Assembly: GCA_016858145.1 (NCBI GenBank)
Contig: JAEHOE010000141.1
Location: forward strand, 274,530 to 338,529
Length of the DNA stretch: 64,000 bases
Reading direction: 5' to 3'
From: Edaphochlamys debaryana
Lineage: Eukaryota > Chlorophyta > Chlorophyceae > Chlamydomonadales
The notes beneath the pieces were generated by a model, which saw nothing but the letters and a program-made list of their open reading frames with translations, did not search any database and had not been told where the DNA came from. The stretch's first letter is position 1, and each line of letters begins with the position of its first letter. A program made the position numbers and the translations under genes. Shown in pieces: positions 47,018 to 57,800 of this stretch.

Positions 47018-50000
47018 TCACTCCGAGTTGAGCACATCCCGAATCGCCAGCACGTCGGGGTGGTCGGGCCCCAGGTTGGTCTCCTGGATCAACAGCGCGC
47101 GCTCCAACAGGGGCCGGCCCACGTCCTCGCGGCCCTGGGGCAAGCGGGGGGGGAGAGGGTGAGAGGGGATGAGGACCAGTTAGCTGACCACCCCATGGCA
47201 ACTTCCGTTCAGACTGCCGGTAGGTTGAACAGCGGGGACCAGGGGCCAGCGGCCGTCCCTCCTACCACCGAAACTCCCCCCCCTCCGTCCCTCGCCCCCC
47301 CCCCCCCACACACACCTGCTCGCACAGCCATCACACCCCAGGGGCATCCCCTCGGCCCCCCTCTGCCCCCTGTTTACCCTGGTTGCTTGCCCTCCCCAGC
47401 ACCCGCACGCCGCCGCCGGTCTGCCTTATCGCCGTGGCAGGACTCGGCTTGCCGCGTCGCGGGGAGATCATTTGGAGCCCACGCGCGGCTGCCTAGCACG
47501 CACACACACAACCCTTTGTTTGGCCCCTGCCCCCTTGTGGGATGCCCCTGCCGGCGCGGAAGCGTGCACGCTCATCTCCTCACATTGCCGTATTCTCCCC
47601 TCAACTCCTCTATCACCTCTCGCCTCCGCAACCCCCCTCAGCCCGCAGCTAGCGCTTAGGTGTGTGTCCTTCTTCACTCTACACTGCCCGCGGCTTTCGC
47701 GGCTATTAACACCCTCTTGGCCCACCCTTCCTCACCCTTTCATGTTGCGCTTCTTCTCCGCCCCGCACTCTTGGACTCCCGCTCAGGTGAGTCACAGTGT
47801 GTTTCGGGCGGTGTTGGGCTAGTCGCGGGTGCGTTTGGGCGTGTCGCGCTGCTGCTGCGGGCATGCGCCTGTTGGCGCCTAGCGCTGTTCGCTTTTCCGC
47901 TCCGTCTACTACTCCGTGGAGCGCTCTACACGCCCAGCGCGTCCGCCGCCCAGTCGCTGGTCAGGTTTGCCACCGGTGCCGGGTCGGGACCGGGTCGGGA
48001 CCGTTGCTTCGGGGTTTCGGGTTTGCCTGGGGCTTCTTCCCCGCGGCCTGTATGCTCACAACTGCACTTATACGTATCACGCGCCCACCCTACGCATCCT
48101 AAACACACCTGCTCCAGGTGCAGCACGGCCAGGTCCGTGAGCGTGTGCGCCACCTCGGGGTGGTCGGGGCCGAAGTGGCGCTCGTAGATGTCCAGGGCGC
48201 GCTCGTACAGGGGGAGCGCCCTGGGAGGGAGGGAGGGGGGGTTGGGGAAGGTGCTGGGTGGGGTCTTGAGCGGGTGCACTTGGGGAGCGGGTGGCATCGG
48301 TGCATGCTGATGTTGTGCATAGGTCCTGCCTCCCGTCATGGCCCCCTCTCAGGTGGCCAGTACGACACCTCTCCCACCTGTCGTACTCCCCCCGCTGGTT
48401 GTAGAGGATGGCGAGGTTGGAGCACGACTCGGCCACGTCGGGGTGGTCGGGGCCGAGCTCGTGCTCCCGGGCATCCAGCTCCGCCTCGAAGCCCGAGGGG
48501 TCGTCTGGGGGAAAGGGCGAAGGGGAGAGGTAAGGGAAGAGGGCAGAGAGTGGGTGGCATAACTAGTTACTGGTTGGCGATAAGTGCCTTGGCGAGCAGG
48601 GATGAGCACTGACTGATGCTGCTGTACACTGCACCAGCTCCCAGGCAAGGGCCTGTGCCTCTGGCCTGCAAGGTATCCAGGCTACATCCAAAGACCAGCT
48701 CTGCCTCCCTCCATGCCCTCCTCACCCGGTGCTGGCGGCGGCGGTGGGGGTGGCGGCGGCCCCGGCGGCGGCCGCCCCCCGGCCTTGGGCGGCTTGCCCC
48801 CGCCCGGCCCCCCGCCCCCTCCTGCGTTCGAGTGCCGCGGCGCTGGCTGGCGCGGCGGCGGCCCGGGCGGCGGGGCGGGGCCGGAGGGGGGCAGGTCGGC
48901 CGCCCCATCGAGCACGGCATCCACCTGGGGAGGACGGGGACAGGGGCGCAGGGAACGAGTTGGCCCGCAGTGGTGGCGGTAGAGGCTCCTCTCCTCCCAA
49001 AAGGACGGGAACAGCAGTTGTAGCAACAATTTCACCCGATCTGCTAGCGGGAGCGGCCGACCTGGCCAAGGCCATGACCGGGCCCCGACGGTCCCTGCGG
49101 CGCCCACATCCAAACGCCTACCCCACCCGCCTGCCCGCCCCACCTGCTCCTTGAGTTTGGGGTTGATGTCCTTGGGCATGAACTTGCTGCGGGGTCAAGA
49201 GGGAGAGGCACGTCAAGGCAGGGGAAGAGAGTAGCTGCAGGACTAGCCATAGCAGCCGCCTCCTTGTGGTCCTCACTTCTCCGAGTACGTTTCCCAGTAC
49301 GTTTCGCCAACTCCCTCGTATCCCATACCCCCACCTGCCCCCTGCAACCGCTCACCGGATGGCCTGCCCCACCAGGTCCGCCACCTCCTTGGTCACCCGC
49401 ACCGCCTCCGCCCGCACATCGGCGTTCTGGGAGTTGTAGGCCTTGCCCACGAAGTCCATCACCTGGGGGCGTGCCGGACAGGGGGGGGGGGCAGGCAAGG
49501 CAACGCATGGGTGGCAGGTGAGGGTAGGCCGGACGCAGCGGGGAGGGCGGGGAGGGGTGCACGGGCATGCGATTAGGGGTAGCTCCACATGAGGTCTCAG
49601 ACCGAACGTAGGCGGCAGTACGCAACCAGGTACCGAGGCTGCAAGGCGGCAGAGCGCGCTAAGCCCGGGATTCCTGCTGGAGGACTGATCCTCCAGAGGA
49701 GGAATCCAGGGCTGAGCGCGCTAGGGGAACTGAGCACCGCTCATGGCCAGTCCGCAGCACGCACCTCTGCCAGGTCGAAGCCGTCGTTGTTGCGGGAGAT
49801 GCCCACCAGGGGGAGCAGGTCCTGGGGGAGGGAGGGCGGGGGCAGTGGTGGCATGTTGGAAGTCGCTGGAGGCATGATGTGGATGGGAAACGACTCTGCT
49901 GGTGTGCTCAGCAGTGCAAGCCGTAAGCGGGCGATCGGCGTCCTAAGCGGCCAGAAATGGCGTGCTGAGCAGTGCGGGACGCGGTTACGGCACCCAGCTC

Positions 50001-53000
50001 AGCTCACCCGCAGCACGCCGAGCACGCCCAGCACGGGCCTCCATGCGGACTGGTTCTTGATGGGCTTGACGATGATGTTGGTGTGCGTGTGCAGCTGTGC
50101 GTCCTTGATGGAGGCCAGGAACATGATGGACTCCTTGGAGGCCTCCCTGGGAGGGGGGGTGCAGGAGCAGGGGCGGTGGGATTGAACGAGAGGCCAATAA
50201 GACGTTTCGTATCAAATTTGAGAGAGCTGAGAGCGAGAGGTACAGCCGGGTACCGGTAGAGGAGTCGAGGGTCGAGGAGAGCCAAGGGCACGAGAGGGAG
50301 CGAGGCCCGGGCCTGCCGAACCAGGGCCATGCATGACCTTCCCGCATGGAGCACAGGCCCCACTCATCAAGCCAGCGCCCGGCCCCGCGGCCGCCCCCAC
50401 CTGAGCCTTGCGTTGTTGTCCCCCAGCTTGTCCACCAGCAGGGGCAGCACCGCCTCGCACAGGCCCTCCACCTCGCGGGGGGACACGCCCGCAGCGGTGG
50501 CGTGGTCCACCATCACGGGCAGCAGCGCCAGGCACCTGGGGGGAGGGGGGAGGGGGGCGGGAGGGAGGGACAACAGGGAAAGGAACTGCTGAGAAAGGCT
50601 CTCAAGTCAGTGCTTGCGCGGGGGCGGAGGGAGGGGGTGAAACGGGTTGACCAGGCCCCTTTGTGATCCGCAAGGCGTATCGGCTGCGTGATGGGTCCCT
50701 GATACGGGCCACCTCACCATCTCCCGTGCTTGCACCGGGACCTTTAGGCCCCCCATCCCGGCCCCGGACCCCTCGCGTAAGGAACGTGTGACACGTGACA
50801 CGGTGTCACCCACCCCAGGAACACGTTTGCGACCTTGTCCTTCATGCCCCGGGCCACCATGCGGGTCAGCGTGCGGAACCAGTCCCGCTTGCCGTCGAAG
50901 CCGCCCGAGCCCATCTGTGGAGTGGGAAGGGAAGGACCAGGCGTTGAAGGCGGGAGAAGTCATGCGTAAGAGCTACACCCGTGCTGGCCTGCCATGCCCC
51001 GAGCGTTGTGCCACACATCGCGTCAAGCCCGCCGTGGACCTCAACCCCCCCGCGCCTCCCAAGCCACGGCCCGTCCCGTGCCCTGCCCCCACCTCCTTGG
51101 ACAGGTGCGTGAGCGCTGCGTCCCTCAGCTGCCAGTTCTTGGAGAAGAAGGCCCTCGCCACGTACTCCCCCGCCAGGTCCTCCAGCGGCTCGGCGTCCTT
51201 GCCATGAGCACCTGGCAAAGGCAAGGTAAGCGGTGTTTAGGGGACGGGCGTCACCACGCACTCAGCCTACTCCCGCAGTCAGTGACACGACAACCCTTAT
51301 GTCCCACGGCTGCTACCCTTACGCTCTATCTGACCCGCCTACTGGGACCTGGCAGCCCTGCCCTAACCAAACCGCCCCGGCCCGTCCGCACCAGGGATGG
51401 GCTCCGGCGCTGGCAGGTCCGAGGGCCACCCGGGTGGTGCGCCCTCGCTCCCGCCCACCGGCGGTGGGGGCACGCCTCTCCGCGCCGCCGCAGCCGCCAT
51501 TTGGTCCTCGCTGGGCGTGTAGCGCCCACGGCCCATGGCGGGGCGGTCGTCGTACTGCAGAGGGGGACGTACACAGTCGGAACGGCCGAAGCCCCCTCCC
51601 ATCAAGGCTCTCGAGGACCCTTAGCGCGCATGCCCTGCGCCCTCGGGGCCGTCCGTCTCGCCGCCCCGTTAGCTTCCGAACCTTGGTCGGGTGCATGGGG
51701 AACTTCGGACCACAGCCGTCGCCCCTTTGACCCTGAGGAACCCCAACGCTTCCTGCATCTCCACTTCAGAGCCTGCTCGTCGCTTGAAGCTCTGGACCGC
51801 CTCGCGCACCCCCGCCCTTTTAAGACCCCACCCTTTGGCACGTGGCCTGGGCTGTCATTACAGCCTTCCCCATCCACGCCAAGGTGTCCCCCATCCACCT
51901 GCTGGTGTCGCGAGTTGGCGCTGGCGTGCGTTGCGGGCCCCGGGGCGTAGTCGTCGTCCACCTCCGTGACTGCGGGGTGCGGAAGGCGCCGGTGCAAGGG
52001 ATGCGGGTGTCACGTGATGCCCGCCTGTCTGCAGTGTGTACACTAGCTGCCTGTGCCAAGCTCTTGCCCCCCTCCAAGCGGCCGTGTTGAGGGCAGCCCC
52101 AAGCCCATCCTCCCCGCGTTACTCACTTGTCGGCCCCCGCTGCCCGGGGGAGCCCGCGGCGCCCGACCCGGGCCTCCCGCCCATGCCCCCCACGGGCTGG
52201 TCGTCGTACGCCAGGGCAGGCGGCGGCGCGCCGCCGCCCGAGGCTCCGCCCACGCGCTTGGCCCCGCCCCCGCCCATGACGCGGTTGAAGATGTCGTCCG
52301 GGCTCTTGCCCGCACCCGCGGCCGAGGGCGTGGGGGCCATGGCCGCGCCCTCGCCCGCCGCCCGCAGCTTGTCAATGTCCAGCTTGATGGCCTACGGAGT
52401 GGAGCGGGAGGTCGTGGGGTGGGGTCGAGCAGAGGCCCGCACCAGTGGTGAGGGAGGGGAGAAGTGGCAGGTGAAGTGGGTCGGACGCAAGTCAGCTGCA
52501 CGCAACATCCCTGCGGTTCAGGCAATGCTGCAGCAAGCAGGCATGGGTGCCAACGCCAAGCCCAGTTCAGGCCAGCCCCACCTTGGCCGTGTCGTAGTCC
52601 TCCTTCTCCACGGCCGCACGCTTGCGTGCCTCCAGCTGGGCGATCTTCTGCCCCACCACCTTGAGCCGGTCGATGGAGGCCTGGGGACGAAGGGGACCCC
52701 GGAGCTCGACACCCTCGTATGCCTGCACCTCCGCACCCCTGTGGCTCCTCCCGTTGCGCCATCCGCCGAGGCCCTGTCCCCTGTCCCCTTGGCCCCTGGG
52801 TGCTCTGACCTGTCGCCTGTCTCCTTGGCCCCTGGGTCCTCTAAACTGTCCCCTGTCCCCTTGGCCCCTGGGTCCTCTGATCTGTCCCCTGTTCCCGTGG
52901 CCCCTGGGTCTTCTGACCTGTCCCCTTGGGCCATGGGTCCTCTGACCTGTCCCCTGGCCCCTTGGCCCCTGCGATCGCCCACGCACACCGCCCGCCTCGT

Positions 53001-54240
53001 CTACCTTGAGCACCTTTGCCGTGTCGTAGTCCTCCCTCGCCACCGCCTCGTCCTTCTGCCGCGCGAGATCCCGGATCTTAACCGCCGTGACCGTGTCCAC
53101 GTGCAGATCCAGGTTCACGTCCGCCATGTCGGCCGCCGCCGCGTTGTAGTACGGCTGGCTGGTGGGCACGGGGGGGTGCAGCTGCAGGAAGCCCATGGGG
53201 CCGTTGTCCGCGGGGCTGAGCCGCTCGCCGATGAGGTTGAGCGCGATGATGCCGACCTGGCGAGGAGCAGGCGGGATGGCAGGTGTGGGGCAGGGGAAGG
53301 ACAGGTTGTGGCATGTAGGTTGGGAATTGGTGATGCGGAGGCTCGCGGTGTTGTCCCGCAGTTGCCTGGGTGCCAGGGCCCGGCCGGACGAGTCAGGCCC
53401 AAGACCCCAGGGCTACACAGCATCCACCACCCGTAGTGGGCGGCCTGGCCGCTCCTGCTTGGCTGACAGCCCACATGCGCTTCTCCGGAGGGGCAAAGGC
53501 AGGGCAGCCCAGGGTAGGCAGGGCCCCCACCTGGTTGTAGATGTTGAGCTTGTTGACATGGCAGCGGTGGATGACCAGGCGCACGAGGAATGCGGACACG
53601 TTCACGTGCACGCTCTTCAGCTCGCGCGCCTGGTGGTTGCTGCGCTCGTTGCTGTCAAAGGACAGGTACCCGAGCCGCTTGAACACGCAGGCGTTGGGGT
53701 CCGTGTCGGCCGGGTTAGCTGGGGCCCCCACAAACACCTCCACGCGCGTTGCGATCTGCAGCCCCGGCAAAGCAGGGTAAGTCCATGGACGTAGCAGTCT
53801 GGCTGACTAGGGCATGGCAGAGACCCAAGGAGCTGTCGCTGGTGCGGGGTCAGAGCTGGCCCGGTGGGGGCTGGGGGGCCCGCACCTTGTACTCGTGCGA
53901 CAGAATTTGTATCTGCTGCACTTTGCACGTCTGCTCCAGCCTCAGGACAATCTCCTGAGGGTACTTGCAGAACCTGCAGGGCACGACCAGGCGTGGCGCC
54001 AGCGCTGCGGAAGAATGCACCCCGCGGCCTCCAAGAGCTGCGCACCTGGGAGACTGCCATCCTCGCGTCTGAGGGCTGTGGTACAGCAGCTCACGCACGG
54101 GGTAGTCGGTATCCTGCGAGAAGCCCGCGGCTGAATTGGAACCATCGCCAGGTAGAAGTTCCCCGCGGCAGCTCGCGCACCTCGCCCGAGCACGCGTGGA
54201 CAGTGTACCGCAGCTTCTGCGGCCCTCCCAAAGCCTTCAT
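47018..54240 (-). CDS. CEP104: CEP104 / FAP256 ciliary-tip protein with C-terminal kinesin-light-chain-like TPRs
   Basis: Homologue of CEP104 (FAP256 in Chlamydomonas), which caps ciliary microtubule plus ends. The start is ATG 54240. Exon 1 (54181-54240) splices in phase to 54046-54113 (YPVRELLYHSPQTRGWQSPR) and then 53973 leftward (FCKYPQEIVLRLEQTCKVQQ), aligning with the CEP104 jelly-roll N terminus. KRLGYLSFDSNE, ARELKSVHVNVSAF and NKLNIYNQ follow. Next are two coiled segments with the repeated EDYDTAK motif (53005 and 52580 sides), a disordered linker (SPDDIFNRVMGGGG), then TOG-type helical exons (EYVARAFFSKNWQLRDAAL; RDWFRTLTRMVARGMKDKV; LLVDKLGDNNARLR; ADVRAEAVRVTKEVADLVGQ). A polyproline exon (48720-48927) splices in phase to three TPR exons with HELGPDHPDVAESCSNLA, HFGPDHPEVAHTLTDLA and NLGPDHPDVLAIRD, ending at TGA 47018. 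The zinc-finger tail of animal CEP104 is not seen. Identity is very secure; the TPR tail depends on splice continuity. Confidence 0.9.
52681..53004 (-). other. In-frame 324-bp intron (exitron-like) of CEP104
   Basis: Bounded by AAG/GTAGAC and CCCCAG/GCC between the two EDYDTAK exons. Its length is exactly 108 codons and it has no stop in the reading frame of both neighbours. If retained it would insert an Arg/Gly-rich repeat region (GPRGQGDRGQFR-like units) between the coiled segments. Confidence 0.6.
52775..52972. repeat. 36-bp minisatellite, about 5 copies
   Basis: Units on the plus strand read like CTTGGCCCCTGGGTCCTCTG followed by ACCTGTCCCCTGTCCC. Copies differ by point changes, and one is shortened. 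The period is a multiple of three, so the minus-strand frame stays open across it. Confidence 0.75.
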
Positions 54241-54824
54241 GCTTTAAGCCTCATGAAACAAGCTGCTCAAGAACAAGGTTGACCGGCAGAATTGTCTCGT
54301 CTGGAGAGCGGTCAGAGCCAAGCAGCGTGGTGCTAGGTGCAGTGTTTCGTTACAAGCATATGCATGGCACAATCATTTTGGGGCTTGGTGCAGCGCCGAG
54401 AGTGTGCAATGCTCGACACCCCTCGCGGCATGCAGCTCTTGCCCTCGCGGCAAGCAAAACCAAAACACGGTAGCATACAGCTTCAAAGGGATAGGGGTAA
54501 CTATTACGGGGCACACGCACAGGGAACGAGTTGGTCGCGCGACTCTCCCGCAACATGCCTTCAGACCTATTCCTCTGCACATGAACAAATTTATCTCGTG
54601 GAGGGCCTGGAGAGGCGTAGATGGGGCGCCTGGTGCTTGGGGCGTGCCCGCAAGGTTGGTGTGCGCGTGCAGACCCGCATTGCTGCGCCTGGGCACGGCC
54701 CTTAGACCCCAAGAGCGCTTGTCCTGACAGGTCATGCACGGAACAGCCTCACTGCCTGGACGGAAGGTCTATTAGAAGCCGGCAGGTGAGGGCGTGCACC
54801 AATCCGGGTCTGTGTGCACGCTCC
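54241..54824. promoter_or_regulatory. Divergent promoter interval, CEP104 / solenoid protein
   Basis: About 585 bp between the CEP104 start and the likely start of the plus-strand gene. It must contain at least the CEP104 promoter. A 5' exon of the plus-strand gene may also lie here. No specific element was recognised. Confidence 0.35.
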
Positions 54825-57800
54825 ATGCTCCTCCAGTGGCGCGGTTGCCTTTATAAACAAACCTGTGTGGCGCAGGGAGCTCGCGCGTGAGGCGCCGAAC
54901 GCTGGGCAGGATGCCTGCTGCGCCATCAACGCGCCCCCGCGCCCTGCGGCCGAGTGCAAGCGGGTGAGTCGCTTCAGTGTGCATGTTGCCCGGGACTGGA
55001 CCCCAGCTTTGCATACCCTGGACTGGGACCGCAGGCGCGTTGCATACCCTACATACCTCTGCGCCTGCCCTCAGGCGCTCTCCGCCCGGTCATCGCACCC
55101 TCCGGTGCCCTGCTGGCCTGGCTCGCACCGGTCCCTCCACACCGGCCGCGGCCTTTCGGACGTTGCCAGCTTGATACCGGCAGCTAATGCCACGCCAGCG
55201 GGGTCAACAGGGTCCGCTGACGGCGGGAGCTGGAGTTGGGCCGCTGCTGCCGCCGGCCCCCCTGCGCCCCAGCTGTCTCGGCTGGCGGAGGCATGGCGGG
55301 AGGCTGCCCTGGCGGCCCCTTTGACCTCAACCGGAGCGCTGCCAGCATTAGCAGCGGTGCAAGCCGCAGCTGCCACTGACGCTGAAGCGGCGCAGCCGGG
55401 GTCTTGGGCAGGGATGGTCGCAGGCGTAGCCGACGGGCGGGGAACAGGCGCGGGCGGGCGGAGCTCTGCGCAAACGCGTGGAGCACGGGCGGAGGCGGCG
55501 GCGGCGGCGGGCCTGCCTGAGCACCTGATTGAGGAGACGCTCGAGGCCCTGGACGCCACGTTTAGCCGCCGGGCCGGCACACAGTCGGGGCCGCGGCTGC
55601 GGGCCGCGACCGGCCTCAGCCGCGGCGCGTTGACGCCCTCGGCAGGGCACCGCGGCGCCGTCAGCCCAGCGGACGCAGACGCCCTGGACAGCGTCACAGC
55701 CGCCGTCGCGGCGGCGGCCTGCCGTCCCGGCGCGGCGCCGCTGCCAGCGGATCTGGTCCGCTCGCTGGTCGCGGCGGCGGCGGCGGTGGCGCCGACGGCG
55801 CCCTGGCCGGTGGCGGCGAGGCTGCTGGAGTCGCATGTCCGCATGCAGACCATCGGGAGGCGCTTCCTGGCCGTCATTCTTGACCGTATCCGGTTCAGTA
55901 GTTCGGCAGAGCCACGTGAGCCGGGGTCAGCGGCTGCGACCGACGGCGCTCTCTCGGGGCCAGCGCCGGCCTCCGCGACGGGTGCCGTGGTGCGGCGGGA
56001 TCGCGTACGCGGGTCGGCCTGGCTGGCTGGCCCTGGGCCCGCCCTCCCCGAGTCCCTGAGCCTGGCGGCCTCCCTGGCGGAGCTGATGGCAGCGGAGGCC
56101 CGGGCCGGGCCCAGGCCCGGGCCCGGGCCCGAAGGGGCCTCCGACGGGCCTGGGCAGCATGTGGGTGCGGCGCTGGCGGCACTGCTGCACCACGCCGCAC
56201 CGCAGCTGCCAGCGCTGCCCTCCCCTGCACCGCTGCCCGAACTCCTGCGCGCGCTCACCTCCTGCGGCTTCAACCACGTGGGCCCAAACGCCGGCTTCCT
56301 CCTAGCGGCTGGCGACTACCTGGCCGCCCCCTTCCCCGTCTCCCCCACACCGCCCTTGAAAGCTCCTACCGAGTCGGCCGGCGCAGGCGCCACCGCTTCC
56401 GCATCGAGCACCGGAGCCGGGGCCGGGGTGGAGGCCGCGGGGCTGGAGGCAGGGGCGGGGGAAGGGGCGGGGGCGGGGTCCGGCCTGCCGCCGCCGGTCC
56501 GGCTGGCGGCGCTGGGCCCGGGGCAGGTGGCTGCGGTGCTGGAGGCTTTCCGGGTGGGCGGCGTGCCGCACCCGCTGCTGCTGGAGCGGGGCCTGGACCT
56601 GGTGGAGCGGGCGCTGCCGGCCTACACCGCAGCGCAGGTGGGGGGTCCGGGGTGGGTGGGGGGAGGGAAGAGGGGAGGATGAGGTTGGAGGGAGCAAGGG
56701 GGAGCACAGGGGGAGGGAGGGGATGTGGGTACGGCGGCGGGGTCACGGGGAGGGGGAACGGGGCAGGCAGGAAGAGGAGCGGATGGGTCCCATGGGGCGG
56801 TAGGCATAAAGGCGGCGGTAGTCCCCGCCGACGCGGCACCATGCCAACGTATGTCAACCCGCCGCCTCCGCTTCCTGCGCCTCGCCACCCACCCGCCCCA
56901 TTCCCCAGGTCGCCCGTGTGGCCGCGGCCTGCACCCGCCTCGGCCACCACCGCCCGGCGCTGTTGCGGCGCATGGCCCTGCACCTGGCCGCGCAGCTGCC
57001 GCCGCCGCCAGGGATGGTGACAGGCATTGGAGCGAGGAGTGGAGCAGGGCAGGTGAGGAGCCAGGGGTCGTAGTGGGAAGCGGGGGAGTGCTGCAGGGGC
57101 TGTTGTGTTGGGCGGTGAGGTGATGGTGGCCGGTAGCCTTTGTACAAGGCTTCTGCGCTCGGCCTCATATGGCATGGCTGTGGGGCGGTGGCGGCAGGCA
57201 GGCAGGTTCGAGGCGAAGGGGTCCACAACTACAAAGCCGTTGTGTCTCGGCCCATTCCTTCGGCTACTGCGCTTGGGAACGAGGCCAGTGCTTAGGAGCG
57301 ATACCAGCATGGGACCCACAAGTGCAGAGCTGTTGTGTTTTGGTTCCGTCCTGGCTGCAGGCCCTGGAGGACGCATGGCCCTCGGCGGTGCACCCAGCCG
57401 ACTTGGCCGCGACCGTGGAGGCACTGGCGCGGTGCCGCGTGGCGGAGCCCCGCTTCCTGCGGGCGGCGGCGGGGCTGGCGACGGGGCAGGCGCGCGCAGC
57501 GCTGGCCGAGGCGGAGGCAGAGGCAGCAGCGGCGGCTGCCGAGCTGCAGACAGCAGGAGCCGGGATACCATCAGCAGTGCCGGCGTCCGGGCCGGAAGCG
57601 GCAGCCGGGACGCATGCGCCCCACGCGACAGCACCGACGGCGCCCCTCGGTTCCGGCGGCTCACCGGCGGAGGCTTGGGCGTGGGAGCCGGGGGCGGCGC
57701 CGTCGGCTTGGGGGGATCGGGCTGGGAAGGGGCCCTCGGCGCCATCAGTCCCAAGCCCGAAACCCGCGCCTGCTTTCAACCGCACCTGGCGACGAGTCGA

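Noticed and set aside
47018..48600. Independent kinesin light chain gene
   Set aside because: Only three TPR units, no start codon context, and in-phase splicing from the CEP104 polyproline exon.
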